Shown: positions 43,504-52,939, numbered from the stretch's first letter. The stretch is 64,000 bases of DNA from Szabonella sp046295215 (GCA_046295215.1 JBKBNP010000007.1:1-64000); one strand, 5' to 3'. Notes: a model not told the origin generated them from the sequence alone. Translations and numbers: made by a program.

Positions 43504-44009
43504 GCCTGGCTCTCCTCCTGCGTGCCGGATTTGCGGCGCAGATGGTCGAGAAGATGCCCGAGCCGCTGAAGCAGTGGCGGCAAGGCGGACTGCACCGCCG
43601 CCGTGTCCTGCAGTTCGCAACTTGCGACAAGGCCAATCGCCATCCTGCGCAAGGGGTCCGCCCCCGCCGTGCCGGACAGGGACACGAGATTATGCGCGGC
43701 AATCCGCATGGAGGGCCAGTCCGGCGGCTCCAGCCCGTTCCGCAGCCCGTCGCGGCACTGGATCAGATCCATGCCCAGCCGGTCGATCAGCGCCTTCGCG
43801 TCGTCGGGGCCGACGAGCGCGAGAATCTGGTCGAGAACGGCCGGGTCGATGTCCTGGTCATCCCCGCGCCGCGTTTCCTGCGCCCGGACCGGACAAAGCG
43901 CGCGCGCCTCTGCGATCAATCGGTGCGCTTCGGGCGGCAGGTCCATGCGCCCCAGGAGGTCGAGCAACCCGGCAATCCGGTGCAGGCGTTGCCCGTCATC
44001 CCCCGTCAT
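43500..44009 (-). CDS. Hpt-domain phosphotransfer protein
   Basis: A 169-residue protein whose H106 in MRIAAHNLVSLSGTAGADPL matches the histidine phosphotransfer site (pattern AHxLKGxxGxxGA). The surrounding helices fit a four-helix bundle. It lacks kinase and receiver domains, so it must relay phosphate between an unlinked hybrid kinase and the co-encoded sigma-54 response regulator, whose start its stop overlaps. This recalls LuxU/LuxO, but homology to LuxU itself is not claimed. The start ATG 44009 is the most plausible; the open frame continues upstream to 44141. Confidence 0.75.
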   Translation of the reverse strand: MTGDDGQRLHRIAGLLDLLGRMDLPPEAHRLIAEARALCPVRAQETRRGDDQDIDPAVLDQILALVGPDDAKALIDRLGMDLIQCRDGLRNGLEPPDWPSMRIAAHNLVSLSGTAGADPLRRMAIGLVASCELQDTAAVQSALPPLLQRLGHLLDHLRRKSGTQEESQA

Positions 44010-44159
44010 CCCGTCACCGTTTCCGTTGCGAAATGGCACAAGGTCGCCTGTGCGGCGGTGATGTGGGTTCTGACGGGTGATGGCAGCCGGAACATCATGG
44101 GCGCAAGATACGCCCAAGTCCCGGGATGTCAAAGTATGCATGCCGCGGCGCGCGGGGCA

Positions 44160-46058
44160 TCACGCTCCGCCACCTGCCAGACCGAGACCGCGGAGTGCGT
44201 TGCGGATTTCATCCAGCACGGCGGGATCGTCGATGGTCGCGGGCAGTTTGAAAGGCTCGTCATCCGCGATCTTCACCATGGTCGAGCGCAGGATCTTGCC
44301 TGACCGGGTTTTCGGCAACCGGTCCACCACGCAGGCCCGCTTGAAATCGGCCACCGGGCCGATCTTGTCGCGCATCAGGCCGACACATTCCTTCACCACC
44401 TCGGCATGCGGACGGTCAGAGCCCTTGTTGAGACAGAGAAATCCCAGTGGCGACTGGCCCTTCAGCGCATCCGTAACGCCGATGACGGCACATTCGGCAA
44501 CGTCCGGATGGGCCGCCAGAACCTCCTCCATCGCGCCGGTCGAAAGGCGGTGCCCCGCGACGTTGATGACGTCATCGGTGCGGGCCATGATGAACAGATA
44601 CCCGTCCTCGTCGACATAGCCCGCGTCGCCGGTTTCATAGAAACCGGGGAAATGCGACAGGTAGGATTTGTGGAACCGGTCCTCGGCATTCCACAGCGTC
44701 GGCAGCGTTCCCGGTGGCAGCGGCAGTTTCACCGCAATGGCACCCAGCGTTCCGACAGGCACCGGATGGCCGCCTTCGTCCAGAACCTGCACGTCATAGC
44801 CCGGCATCGGCACCGAGGGACTGCCGAGCTTTACCGGCAACAGCCCGAGGCCCAGCGGGTTTGCCGCAATCGGCCAGCCGGTTTCGGTCTGCCACCAATG
44901 GTCGATCACCGGCACGTTCAGCGCGCGCTGCGCCCACTCTATCGTGTCGGGATCGGCGCGTTCGCCCGCCAGAAACAGCGCCTGCAATCCCGACAGATCA
45001 TATTGCGCCATCAGTTCGCCCTTGGGGTCGTCGCGCTTGACCGCGCGGATGGCGGTGGGGGCGGTGAAGAAGCTTTTCACCCCATGTTCGGCGATCACCC
45101 GCCAGAAAGTGCCCGCATCCGGCGTGCCGACCGGCTTGCCCTCGAACACGACCGTCGTGCAGCCCGCGATCAGCGGCGCGTAGCAGATATAGCTGTGGCC
45201 GACGACCCAGCCCACATCGGACGCGGCCCAGAATACATCGCCGACCCCGACACCATAGATTGCCCCCATTGACCAGTTCAGCGCCACGATATGTCCGGCG
45301 GTTGGCCGCACCACGCCCTTGGGCGCCCCCGTCGTGCCCGAGGTATAGAGGATATAGGCCGGGTGGTTTCCCTCGACCGGCACGCAATTTGCGGGTTCCA
45401 CCCCGTATTGAAAGGCGTGCCAGTCGAAATCCCGGCCCTCGACCAGTCTGGCAACCTCTTGCTCCCGCTGAAGGATCACGCAGAAATCCGGCTTGTGCCC
45501 GGCCAGTTCAATCGCCCCGTCCAGAAGCGGTTTGTAATGGATCACGCGGGCAGGCTCGATCCCGCAGGAGGCGGCGATGATCGCCCTGGGCTTGCAGTCG
45601 TCGATCCGCACGGCGAGCTCATTCGCGGCAAAGCCACCGAACACGACCGAATGCACCGCGCCGATCCGCGCGCAGGCCAGCATCGCCTCCAGCGCCTCGG
45701 GCACCATCGGCATGTAGATGATGACCCGGTCGCCCTTGGTCACGCCGCGTGCGGCCAGCGCCCCGGCGAGGCTGGCCACGCGGGCCTGCAATTCGGCATA
45801 GGTCAGGCTGTGCTTGCTGCGCGTCACCGGGCTGTCATGGATGATCGCCACCTGATCGCCGCGCCCGGCCGCCACATGCCGGTCAACCGCGTTCCAGCAG
45901 GTATTGACCATGCCATCGGTGAACCATTCGAAAAGTGGCGCGCGGCTGGAGTCGAGGGCGCGGGTGGGCGCGCGGTCCCAGTCGATGGCCGTTGCGGCCT
46001 CCATCCAGAATGTTTCCGGATCGGCCTTCCAGCCTGCGTAAATCTCTGCGTAAGACAT
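44160..46058 (-). CDS. prpE: Propionyl-CoA synthetase
   Basis: A 632-residue AMP-forming acyl-CoA ligase. The N-terminal ACAS_N region has IYAGWKADPETFW, and the ATP-binding signature YTSGTTGAPKGVVRPTAGH is of the PrpE rather than the Acs type. The core has WWQTETGWP and the catalytic lysine in LPKTRSGKILR. It activates propionate (and possibly acetate) to the CoA thioester. The ATG at 46058 is the family start. Three TTTGCAAA boxes 97-186 bases upstream suggest control by a short-chain acyl-CoA-sensing ScfR/PccR-type regulator, which fits propionate metabolism. Confidence 0.92.
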   Translation of the reverse strand: MSYAEIYAGWKADPETFWMEAATAIDWDRAPTRALDSSRAPLFEWFTDGMVNTCWNAVDRHVAAGRGDQVAIIHDSPVTRSKHSLTYAELQARVASLAGALAARGVTKGDRVIIYMPMVPEALEAMLACARIGAVHSVVFGGFAANELAVRIDDCKPRAIIAASCGIEPARVIHYKPLLDGAIELAGHKPDFCVILQREQEVARLVEGRDFDWHAFQYGVEPANCVPVEGNHPAYILYTSGTTGAPKGVVRPTAGHIVALNWSMGAIYGVGVGDVFWAASDVGWVVGHSYICYAPLIAGCTTVVFEGKPVGTPDAGTFWRVIAEHGVKSFFTAPTAIRAVKRDDPKGELMAQYDLSGLQALFLAGERADPDTIEWAQRALNVPVIDHWWQTETGWPIAANPLGLGLLPVKLGSPSVPMPGYDVQVLDEGGHPVPVGTLGAIAVKLPLPPGTLPTLWNAEDRFHKSYLSHFPGFYETGDAGYVDEDGYLFIMARTDDVINVAGHRLSTGAMEEVLAAHPDVAECAVIGVTDALKGQSPLGFLCLNKGSDRPHAEVVKECVGLMRDKIGPVADFKRACVVDRLPKTRSGKILRSTMVKIADDEPFKLPATIDDPAVLDEIRNALRGLGLAGGGA

Positions 46059-46154
46059 TGATCGACGTCCTCCTCCGACGTTGGGTTCTGTTACGCGAGA
46101 GCCGGGGTTTCGTGCAACGATGTTACCGGTAGCGGCGGGCGCGGCGGCAAAAAA

Positions 46155-46244
46155 TTTGCAAATAACTGACCCGTTGCATCGCAAATTTTTGCAAAACCGC
46201 GATCAAAATTCAGGAAATCATGTGCAGTCGACCGAGTTTGCAAA
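46155..46244 (-). promoter_or_regulatory. Cluster of TTTGCAAA boxes upstream of prpE
   Basis: Three perfect palindromic TTTGCAAA octamers occur at 46155-46162, 46188-46195 and 46237-46244, plus a degenerate one (ATCGCAAA) at 46178-46185. They lie in the 259-base gap between prpE and the malic enzyme gene, which is otherwise featureless. The octamer is the half-element reported for ScfR-family regulators such as PccR of Rhodobacter, which respond to short-chain acyl-CoA. Spacing here differs from the published tandem arrangement as I remember it. Confidence 0.7.
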
Positions 46245-46317
46245 TTTCGCTTCCCCGCTTCCCGCCCGTCCTGCGGAGGTGAGTCGCCTCATCCTCCGCA
46301 GGCCTTCTGCCCGGCGG

Positions 46318-48597
46318 TCAGCCGTAATGCGCAACCGGCGTTCCCGCGATGGCCGACATGTTCAAAAGCCCCCGTGCGGTGATCGAGGGCGTCACGATAT
46401 GCGCCTTGTTGCCCATTCCCATCAGAATCGGCCCGACCTCCAGCCCGCCGCCCTTCATCTTGAGGATGTTGCGCACGCCCGAGGCCGCATCCGAATTGGC
46501 GAAGATCAGCACATTCGCCGCCCCCTCGAACCGCCCGCCCGGAAAGATCCGGTCGCGCAATCCCTGATCCAGCGCCGCGTCGATATGCATCTCGCCCTCA
46601 TAGGCGAATTCACGCGGGGCCGCGTCCAGCAGATCCAGCGCCGCGCGCATCCGCCGCCCGGTGTCACAATCGAGGTTGCCGAATTGCGACGAGGCGCAAA
46701 GTGCAACCTTCGGAATGACCCCGAACCGTTTGACATGCCGTGCCGCGCCGATCACGGCTTCCATGATCTGCTCCGGCGTCGGTTCCGGGTGGACATGCGT
46801 GTCGGCGATGAACAGGGGGCCGTCCTCGAGGATCATCAGGCTCAGCGCTCCGACCGGATGCCGCCCTTCCCGCCCGAGGATCTGGTTCACATAGTTCAGA
46901 TGCCAAAGATACTGCCCGAAAGTGCCGCAGATCAGGCTGTCGGCCTCGCCTCGCTGGACCATCACCGCACCGATGGCCGTGGTATTGGTGCGCATCACAG
47001 CGCGGGCAATGTCCGGCGTGACGCCCTGACGGGCCATCAGGCCATGGTAGGTTTCCCAGTAATCCCGATAGCGCGGATCGTTTTCCGGGTTCACCAGATC
47101 GAAGTCGCGCCCCGGACGGATGGGCAGACCCGCACGTTCGCAGCGGATTTCGACCACTTCGGGACGGCCGATCAGGATGGGCTTGTCGGTCGTCTCCTCG
47201 ATCATCGCATTGGCGGCGCGCAAGACGCGCTCGTCCTCGCCTTCGGCAAAGACGATGCGCCGTTCGGCCTGGGCCGCGGCCTGGAATACCGGGCGCATGA
47301 TGAGCGCGGATTTGAACACCGACCCGTCCAGACTGCGCTTGTAGGCATCGAGATCCGGCATCGGCCGCGTCGCCACCCCGGTTTCAATCGCCGCGCGCGC
47401 CACGGCTGAGGCGACAACCCCGATCAGGCGCGGATCAAAGGGTTTGGGGATCAGGTAATCCGCCCCGAAACTCAGCTTCTCTTCCTGATAGGCCGCCGCC
47501 GCCTCGGCGCTGGTCGTGGCGCGGGCAAGCGCCGCGATGCCCTCGATACAGGCCAGTTCCATCGCATCGTTGATCGTGGTCGCGCCGACATCCAGCGCCC
47601 CGCGAAAGATGAACGGAAAGCATAGCACGTTGTTGACCTGATTGGGATAATCGCTGCGTCCGGTGGCGATGATGGCGTCGGGGGCAACCTCCCGCGCCAG
47701 TTCCGGCAGAATCTCGGGTGTCGGATTCGCAAGAGCAAAGAGAATCGGGCGTTTGGCCATGCGCGCGACCATTTCGGGCTTCAAGACCCCGGGGCCGGAC
47801 AGGCCCAGAAACAGGTCCGCCCCCTCGATCACGTCGTCCAATGTGCGCTTGTCCGTCGCCTGCGCAAATTCCGCCTTCTGCGGATTCATATCCACCTCGC
47901 GGCCCTCGTAGACCAGGCCATGAATATCGCAAAGCCAGACATTCTCGCGCCGGACCCCCAGCTTCAGCAGCATGTTCAGACAGGCAATCCCCGCCGCCCC
48001 GCCGCCGGTGGAGACAATCCTGATGTCCTCGAACCGCTTGCCCGCCACATGCAGCGCATTGGTCGCCGCCGCGCCCACCACGATGGCCGTGCCATGCTGG
48101 TCGTCATGGAAAACCGGGATCTTCATCCGCTCCCGGCAGATGCGTTCCACGATGAAACAGTCGGGGGCCTTGATGTCCTCAAGGTTGATCGCGCCGAAAG
48201 TGGGTTCCAGCGCGCAGACAATATCGGCCAGCTTTTCGGGATCCGCCTCGTTCACCTCGATGTCGAAACAGTCGATCTTGGCGAATTTCTTGAAAAGGAC
48301 CGCCTTGCCCTCCATCACCGGTTTTGACGCCAGCGCCCCGATATTGCCCAGCCCCAGCACCGCGGTTCCGTTCGTGACCACCGCCACCAGATTGCCGCGC
48401 GCGGTATAGCGGCTTGCCGTCGCGGGATCGGCCTTGATCTCCAGACAGGCCTCCGCCACGCCGGGCGAATAGGCCAGCGCCAGATCCCGGCCATTGGCCA
48501 GCGGCTTCGTCGCCCGGATCTCCAGCTTTCCGGGCTTGGGAAATTCGTGGTAATCGAGTGCCGGATGGCGCGCCTGTTCGGATTTGCCCTCGTCCAT
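46318..48597 (-). CDS. maeB: Malic enzyme fused to a phosphotransacetylase domain
   Basis: A 759-residue fusion. The N-terminal malic enzyme (about 1-430) has LALAYSPGVAEACLEI, FHDDQHGTAIVV and the nucleotide site GGGAAGIA, and decarboxylates malate to pyruvate. The C-terminal half (about 435-759) is phosphate-acetyltransferase-like, beginning RRIVFAEGEDERVLRAA. In this MaeB type it usually serves regulation by acetyl-CoA rather than catalysis. The ATG at 48597 has GGAGG five bases before it; a TTG directly upstream is too close to that site. NADP versus NAD preference cannot be settled by eye. Confidence 0.95.
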   Translation of the reverse strand: MDEGKSEQARHPALDYHEFPKPGKLEIRATKPLANGRDLALAYSPGVAEACLEIKADPATASRYTARGNLVAVVTNGTAVLGLGNIGALASKPVMEGKAVLFKKFAKIDCFDIEVNEADPEKLADIVCALEPTFGAINLEDIKAPDCFIVERICRERMKIPVFHDDQHGTAIVVGAAATNALHVAGKRFEDIRIVSTGGGAAGIACLNMLLKLGVRRENVWLCDIHGLVYEGREVDMNPQKAEFAQATDKRTLDDVIEGADLFLGLSGPGVLKPEMVARMAKRPILFALANPTPEILPELAREVAPDAIIATGRSDYPNQVNNVLCFPFIFRGALDVGATTINDAMELACIEGIAALARATTSAEAAAAYQEEKLSFGADYLIPKPFDPRLIGVVASAVARAAIETGVATRPMPDLDAYKRSLDGSVFKSALIMRPVFQAAAQAERRIVFAEGEDERVLRAANAMIEETTDKPILIGRPEVVEIRCERAGLPIRPGRDFDLVNPENDPRYRDYWETYHGLMARQGVTPDIARAVMRTNTTAIGAVMVQRGEADSLICGTFGQYLWHLNYVNQILGREGRHPVGALSLMILEDGPLFIADTHVHPEPTPEQIMEAVIGAARHVKRFGVIPKVALCASSQFGNLDCDTGRRMRAALDLLDAAPREFAYEGEMHIDAALDQGLRDRIFPGGRFEGAANVLIFANSDAASGVRNILKMKGGGLEVGPILMGMGNKAHIVTPSITARGLLNMSAIAGTPVAHYG

Positions 48598-48771
48598 CAA
48601 TTCCTCCCGAGAATTTTGTTCAGCCTTAAACTATCCGGAAACGGGTGCAACCCCTTCCGCCGGTGCCTCGTTCCCCCCGCATCTTGCCAGCCCCGATCAT
48701 GCGGGTTGGTGACACGCTTGCCAAGCAAGCGGGGCTGGGGCAGGCTGCATCCACCAGTTCAGGGCAGGACC

Positions 48772-49851
48772 ATGCCAGACAGCCGCGCCGAAATCTGCCT
48801 GCCTGCCCGCGACCTCAAGGACGAACTGGCTTTCTTCACCCGTCAACTCGGCTTCCGGCTCGATGCGATCTGGCCTGCCGATGACCCGAAAGTGGCGGTT
48901 GTCTCGGGTCACGGGCTGCGTCTCAGGCTCGATATGCTGTGCGGGGCGCATCCCGGCCATATCCTGATTGCCACCGACCGGCCGGAGGGTTTCGGGGCGT
49001 CCCGTCTCACCTCCCCTGCGGGCACGGACATAGAGATCACCGAGCTTGTCCCCACGCTGGCGCTGCCCGCAACCCAGCATGCCTTTGTTGTCCGTCGTCT
49101 TGCCGATGGTGCCCCCTGGGTGGTCGGTCGCGCGGGGATGCAGTATCGCGACCTCATCCCCTCGCGCCTCGGCGGCTCGATCATCGCGAGCCATATCCGC
49201 ATCCCCGATGGCGGCCCCGTGCCCGATATGGTGCATTTCCACCGCGTCGGGTTTCAACTCATCTTCTGCATCCGGGGCTGGGTCGATGTGGTCTATGAGG
49301 ATCAGGGTGGCCCCATCCGCCTCCACCCCGGCGATTGTTTCATCCAGCCGCCCGAAATCCGCCATCGCGTGCTGGAAGCCTCCGACGGGATCGAGGTCAT
49401 CGAGATCGGGGTGCCTGCCGAACATGTGACCGAGATCGACCATAGGATGACGCTGCCGACGCCGCACCTGCGCCCAGACCGGGTCTGGCAGGGTCAGCGG
49501 TTCGTCCACAACCGCGCCGAGGGGGCGCTGTTCTCGCCGTTCCGCCTGCCGGGATTCGTGGCGCGCGACACGACGATCCACGCCAATACCGGCGGTGTTG
49601 CCAGCGTGATGGTCGCCCGTCCCGATGGCGGGCAGACGCAAACCATGGCCCATGATGGCGACATCCTCTTCACCTATGTCCTGTCTGGCGAAATGACCGT
49701 CGAGGCTGCGGGCCATCCCCCCGCCCAGCTCGCCGCGGGCGACGCCTTTGTCATCCCGCCGGGCCTCGCCACCCGCTACCGCGATCCCAGCCCCGATCTG
49801 GAACTTCTGGAAGTGTCCCTGCCGGGCCGCCCGCCGACCCGGCCCGCTTGA
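48772..49851 (+). CDS. Double-cupin protein with N-terminal VOC (glyoxalase-like) region
   Basis: A 359-residue protein. Residues 1-110 (EICLPARDLKDELAFFTRQL, GASRLTSPAGTDIEITE) look like one glyoxalase/bleomycin-resistance module. Two cupin barrels follow: 140-220 with GWVDVVYEDQGGPIRLHPGD and IQPPEIRHRVLE, and 280-350 with LSGEMTVEAAG and AGDAFVIPPGLATRY. Cupins of this type are metal-dependent enzymes or ligand sensors; none of the motifs fixes the reaction. ATG 48772 was chosen because the conserved LPARDLKDEL follows it, while the frame upstream lacks similarity. It is divergent from the malic enzyme gene. Confidence 0.7.
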   Translation: MPDSRAEICLPARDLKDELAFFTRQLGFRLDAIWPADDPKVAVVSGHGLRLRLDMLCGAHPGHILIATDRPEGFGASRLTSPAGTDIEITELVPTLALPATQHAFVVRRLADGAPWVVGRAGMQYRDLIPSRLGGSIIASHIRIPDGGPVPDMVHFHRVGFQLIFCIRGWVDVVYEDQGGPIRLHPGDCFIQPPEIRHRVLEASDGIEVIEIGVPAEHVTEIDHRMTLPTPHLRPDRVWQGQRFVHNRAEGALFSPFRLPGFVARDTTIHANTGGVASVMVARPDGGQTQTMAHDGDILFTYVLSGEMTVEAAGHPPAQLAAGDAFVIPPGLATRYRDPSPDLELLEVSLPGRPPTRPA

Positions 49852-49859
49852 TCCTTCCC

Positions 49860-49891
49860 CTTTTCATCTTGGCCGAAATACCTTCGGGAGG
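49860..49891 (-). repeat. Dispersed intergenic repeat (copy 5, minus orientation)
   Basis: The minus strand reads CCTCCCGAAGGTATTTCGG...AGATGAAAAG, a relative of the GAGGATATTT block in reverse orientation, eight bases after the cupin stop. It is followed on the plus strand by a GC hairpin region (GAGGG/CCCTC, about 49896-49916). It lies in the 149-base gap before cdd. Confidence 0.6.
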
Positions 49892-50000
49892 GTCCGGGAG
49901 GGCAGACGGCCCTCCCGGCGCCTGCCATCCGCGCAAGGCTTGCAACCGCGCCCCATCCGCCCCAATGTTCCGATCGACGACCCCAGCCCGGAGCCTGCCG

Positions 50001-50426
50001 ATGTCCCTTCTCGAAACCGCGACCGCCGTGCGGGAAAACGCCTGGGCACCCTATTCCGGCTTCAAGGTCGGGGCTGCCATCCGCGCCGCCTCGGGCGCCG
50101 TCTATGCCGGGTGCAACGTGGAAAACGTGGCCTATCCCGAAGGCACCTGCGCCGAGGCGGGCGCGATTGCCGCCATGGTTGCGGCGGGCGATACGGTGAT
50201 CGCCGAGGTGCTGGTGATCGCCGACAGTCCCGACCCGGTGCCGCCCTGCGGCGGCTGCCGCCAGAAGATCGCCGAATTTGCCGCCTCTGATGTCACTGTC
50301 ACGCTCTGCACCACCGACGGCCAACGCCGTGCCGTGACTGTCGCGGATCTGCTGCCCGGCGTGTTCAATGCCAGCCATATGGTCCGCAGCGGGCCCACCC
50401 CGCCGCCCGGTGGAGACAAGGGCTAG
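50001..50426 (+). CDS. cdd: Cytidine deaminase
   Basis: A 141-residue zinc enzyme deaminating cytidine and deoxycytidine. The catalytic motifs are NVENVAYPEGTCAEAGAI (with C as first zinc ligand and E as proton shuttle) and PPCGGCRQ with the other two cysteines, so it is the small homotetrameric Cys3 type. YSGFKVGAA near the N terminus binds substrate. ATG 50001 follows CGGAGCCTGCCG. It heads the salvage operon cdd-deoA-deoB-add-upp, with three bases to deoA. Confidence 0.93.
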   Translation: MSLLETATAVRENAWAPYSGFKVGAAIRAASGAVYAGCNVENVAYPEGTCAEAGAIAAMVAAGDTVIAEVLVIADSPDPVPPCGGCRQKIAEFAASDVTVTLCTTDGQRRAVTVADLLPGVFNASHMVRSGPTPPPGGDKG

Positions 50427-50429
50427 CCG

Positions 50430-51737
50430 ATGGATGCCCGCAGCATCATCGCCGCACTGCGGGACGGGGGCACCCCCTCGGCGGCGGAACTGGACTGGTT
50501 CGCGCGCGGACTTGCCACGGGGGAGGTGACCGATGCCCAGGCCGGGGCCTTTGCCATGGCGGTCTGCCTCAGGGGCCTGGGGGAGGCCGGGCGCGTCGCG
50601 CTCACGCGGGCCATGCTGGCCAGCGGCACACAACTCGTCTGGGATCTGCCCGGCCCGGTGATCGACAAACATTCGACCGGCGGCATCGGGGATTGCGTCT
50701 CGCTCCTGCTTGCCCCGGCCCTTGCCGCCTGCGGGGCCTATGTGCCGATGATCTCGGGGCGGGGCCTCGGCCATACCGGGGGCACGCTCGACAAGCTGGA
50801 GTCGATCCCGGGATTGCGCACGACGCTCGATGCGGGCCAGTTGCGCCGCCAGATCGAGGAATCCCGCTGCGCCATCGTCGCCGCCAGCGCCGAGATTGCC
50901 CCCGCCGACCGCCGTCTTTACGCCATCCGCGATGTCACCGGCACGGTGGAAAGCATCGACCTCATCACCGCCTCGATCCTGTCCAAGAAACTCGCCGCCG
51001 GGCTGGAGGCGCTGGTTCTGGATGTGAAGGTCGGCTCGGGCGCCTTCATGCGGACGATGGAGGAGGCGCGTGCGCTGGCCACCGCCCTTGTCACCACCGC
51101 GCAGGGGGCGGGCTGCATGACCTCCGCGCTCATCACCGACATGTCTCAGCCGCTCGCCACCGCCGCCGGAAACGCGCTGGAGGTGATCGAGGTGATGGAA
51201 ACGCTGACCGGAACCTCGGTGAATCTGGCGCTGCGGGACGTGACGGCGGCGCTCGGGGGGGAGGCATTGGCGCTTGGCGGGCTTGCGGCGGATGCGCTGG
51301 ACGGTGCCGCGCGCATTTCCGAAGCCCTTGAATCCGGTGCTGCGGCAGAGTTTTTCGGGCGCATGGTCGCGGCCCAGGGCGGGCCGGCCGATTTCATCGA
51401 CCGCTGGCCCGACCGCTTGCCGGCCGCCCCCGTGATGCGCGAGGTGCCCAGCCCGGGCGAAGGCTTCGTCGCGCGGATCGACACCCGCGCGCTCGGGCAG
51501 GCGGTGGTGCATCTGGGGGGCGGCAGGCTGCGCGACGGCGACCGGGTCAATCCTTCCGTCGGCCTCTCGGACCTTGCCGGGATCGGCGAGGATGTGACCG
51601 CAGGCGTGGCGCTTGCCATGGTCCATGCCGCGACCGAGGCCGGGGCGGAGGCGGCGGTTGCGCGGGTGCAGGCCGCCTATCGCCTGGCCGACAGCGCACC
51701 GCCCGAGCCGCCCCTGATCCATGACAGGATCGGCTGA
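50430..51737 (+). CDS. deoA: Thymidine phosphorylase
   Basis: A 435-residue enzyme splitting thymidine or deoxyuridine with phosphate into base and deoxyribose-1-phosphate. The family signature KHSTGGIGD (phosphate and pyrimidine binding) and SGRGLGHTGGTLDKLESIPG are present. The protein shows the alpha and alpha/beta domains in standard order. It is the second gene of the salvage operon and its stop overlaps the deoB start by one base. Its product feeds DeoB. Confidence 0.95.
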   Translation: MDARSIIAALRDGGTPSAAELDWFARGLATGEVTDAQAGAFAMAVCLRGLGEAGRVALTRAMLASGTQLVWDLPGPVIDKHSTGGIGDCVSLLLAPALAACGAYVPMISGRGLGHTGGTLDKLESIPGLRTTLDAGQLRRQIEESRCAIVAASAEIAPADRRLYAIRDVTGTVESIDLITASILSKKLAAGLEALVLDVKVGSGAFMRTMEEARALATALVTTAQGAGCMTSALITDMSQPLATAAGNALEVIEVMETLTGTSVNLALRDVTAALGGEALALGGLAADALDGAARISEALESGAAAEFFGRMVAAQGGPADFIDRWPDRLPAAPVMREVPSPGEGFVARIDTRALGQAVVHLGGGRLRDGDRVNPSVGLSDLAGIGEDVTAGVALAMVHAATEAGAEAAVARVQAAYRLADSAPPEPPLIHDRIG

Positions 51738-52936
51738 TGCCGCGCGCTTTTCTGATCGTGATGGATTCGGTGGGATGCGGCGGCGCGCCCGATGCCGCGG
51801 ATTTCGGTGATGAGGGCGCAAATACGCTTGGCCATATCGCGCAGGCCTGTGCCGCCGGGCGCGCCGAGGACGGGCGATCAGGCCCTTTGCACCTGCCCGT
51901 TCTCGATGCCCTCGGGCTTGGCGCGGCGGTGCGGCTGGCTTCGGGGGCCGCCACGCCGGGGCTGGACGCGCACCCGACCGGGCGTTGGGGGGCGGCCACC
52001 GAGGTTTCGCGCGGCAAGGATACACCCTCGGGTCATTGGGAACTGGCGGGCGTGCCGGTGCCCTGGGACTGGACGTTTTTTCCGGATGCAACCCCCGCCT
52101 TTCCCGACGATCTGGTGGCAGAGATCTGCCGGCTGGCGGGGACGGACGGGATCCTCGGCAATTGCCACGCCTCCGGCACCGCCGTCATCGAGGATCTGGG
52201 CGAGGAGCATCTGCGCAGCGGCTGGCCGATCTGCTATACCTCTGCCGACAGCGTCTTGCAGATCGCAGCGCATGAGGAGGCGTTCGGCCTTGCCCGGCTG
52301 ATCGCGCTCTGCGAGGCGCTGGCCCCCCGGCTCCACGCCCTGCGGGTCGGTCGGGTCATCGCGCGCCCCTTCACCGGGCCGCCGGGCGCCTTTGCCCGCA
52401 CCCCCAACCGGCGCGACTTTGCCAGTGCGCCGCCCGGCCTCACGCTGCTGGACCATCTGGCGGGGGCAGGGCGGGCGACCCATGCGATCGGCAAAATCGG
52501 GGACATATTTTCTATGCGCGGCATCGGGACGCTGCACAAGGCCCCGTCGGATGCAGGATTGTTCGACCGGCTGGACGATCTGGCCGAACGTGCCGGGGAA
52601 GGGTCGTTCACTTTCGCGAACTTCGTGGAATTCGACAGTCTTTACGGCCATCGGCGCGATGTGGCGGGCTATGCGCGGGCGCTGGAATGGTTCGACATGC
52701 GGGCAGGGGCCTTTCTGGCCCGGCTTCGCCCCGGTGATCTGGCGATCTTCACCGCCGACCATGGCAATGACCCGACCTGGCGCGGCACCGAACATACGCG
52801 CGAACGGGTGCCGGTCCTGTGTGCCGGGGTGGGGACGGGCGAGATCGGGCATTGCGCCTATGTCGATGTCGCGGCTTCGGTTGCCGCGCATCTGGGCGCG
52901 CCGATGGCCGGACCGGGGCGCAGCTTTCTGGGATAG
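51737..52936 (+). CDS. deoB: Phosphopentomutase
   Basis: A 399-residue alkaline-phosphatase-superfamily metalloenzyme converting (deoxy)ribose-1-phosphate to the 5-phosphate. It has the N-terminal metal site MDSVGCGGAPDA, a DTPSGHWELAG segment with the nucleophilic threonine, and the C-terminal metal site FTADHGNDPTWRGTEHTRE. It acts directly after DeoA. The start overlaps deoA by one base, and add begins three bases after its stop. The aldolase DeoC that would finish the route is not in the window. Confidence 0.95.
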   Translation: MPRAFLIVMDSVGCGGAPDAADFGDEGANTLGHIAQACAAGRAEDGRSGPLHLPVLDALGLGAAVRLASGAATPGLDAHPTGRWGAATEVSRGKDTPSGHWELAGVPVPWDWTFFPDATPAFPDDLVAEICRLAGTDGILGNCHASGTAVIEDLGEEHLRSGWPICYTSADSVLQIAAHEEAFGLARLIALCEALAPRLHALRVGRVIARPFTGPPGAFARTPNRRDFASAPPGLTLLDHLAGAGRATHAIGKIGDIFSMRGIGTLHKAPSDAGLFDRLDDLAERAGEGSFTFANFVEFDSLYGHRRDVAGYARALEWFDMRAGAFLARLRPGDLAIFTADHGNDPTWRGTEHTRERVPVLCAGVGTGEIGHCAYVDVAASVAAHLGAPMAGPGRSFLG

Positions 52937-52939
52937 GCA

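Noticed and set aside
49776..52091. 771-codon minus-strand frame over cdd/deoA/deoB
   Set aside because: No recognisable domain, and the sense strand has three well-known salvage enzymes.
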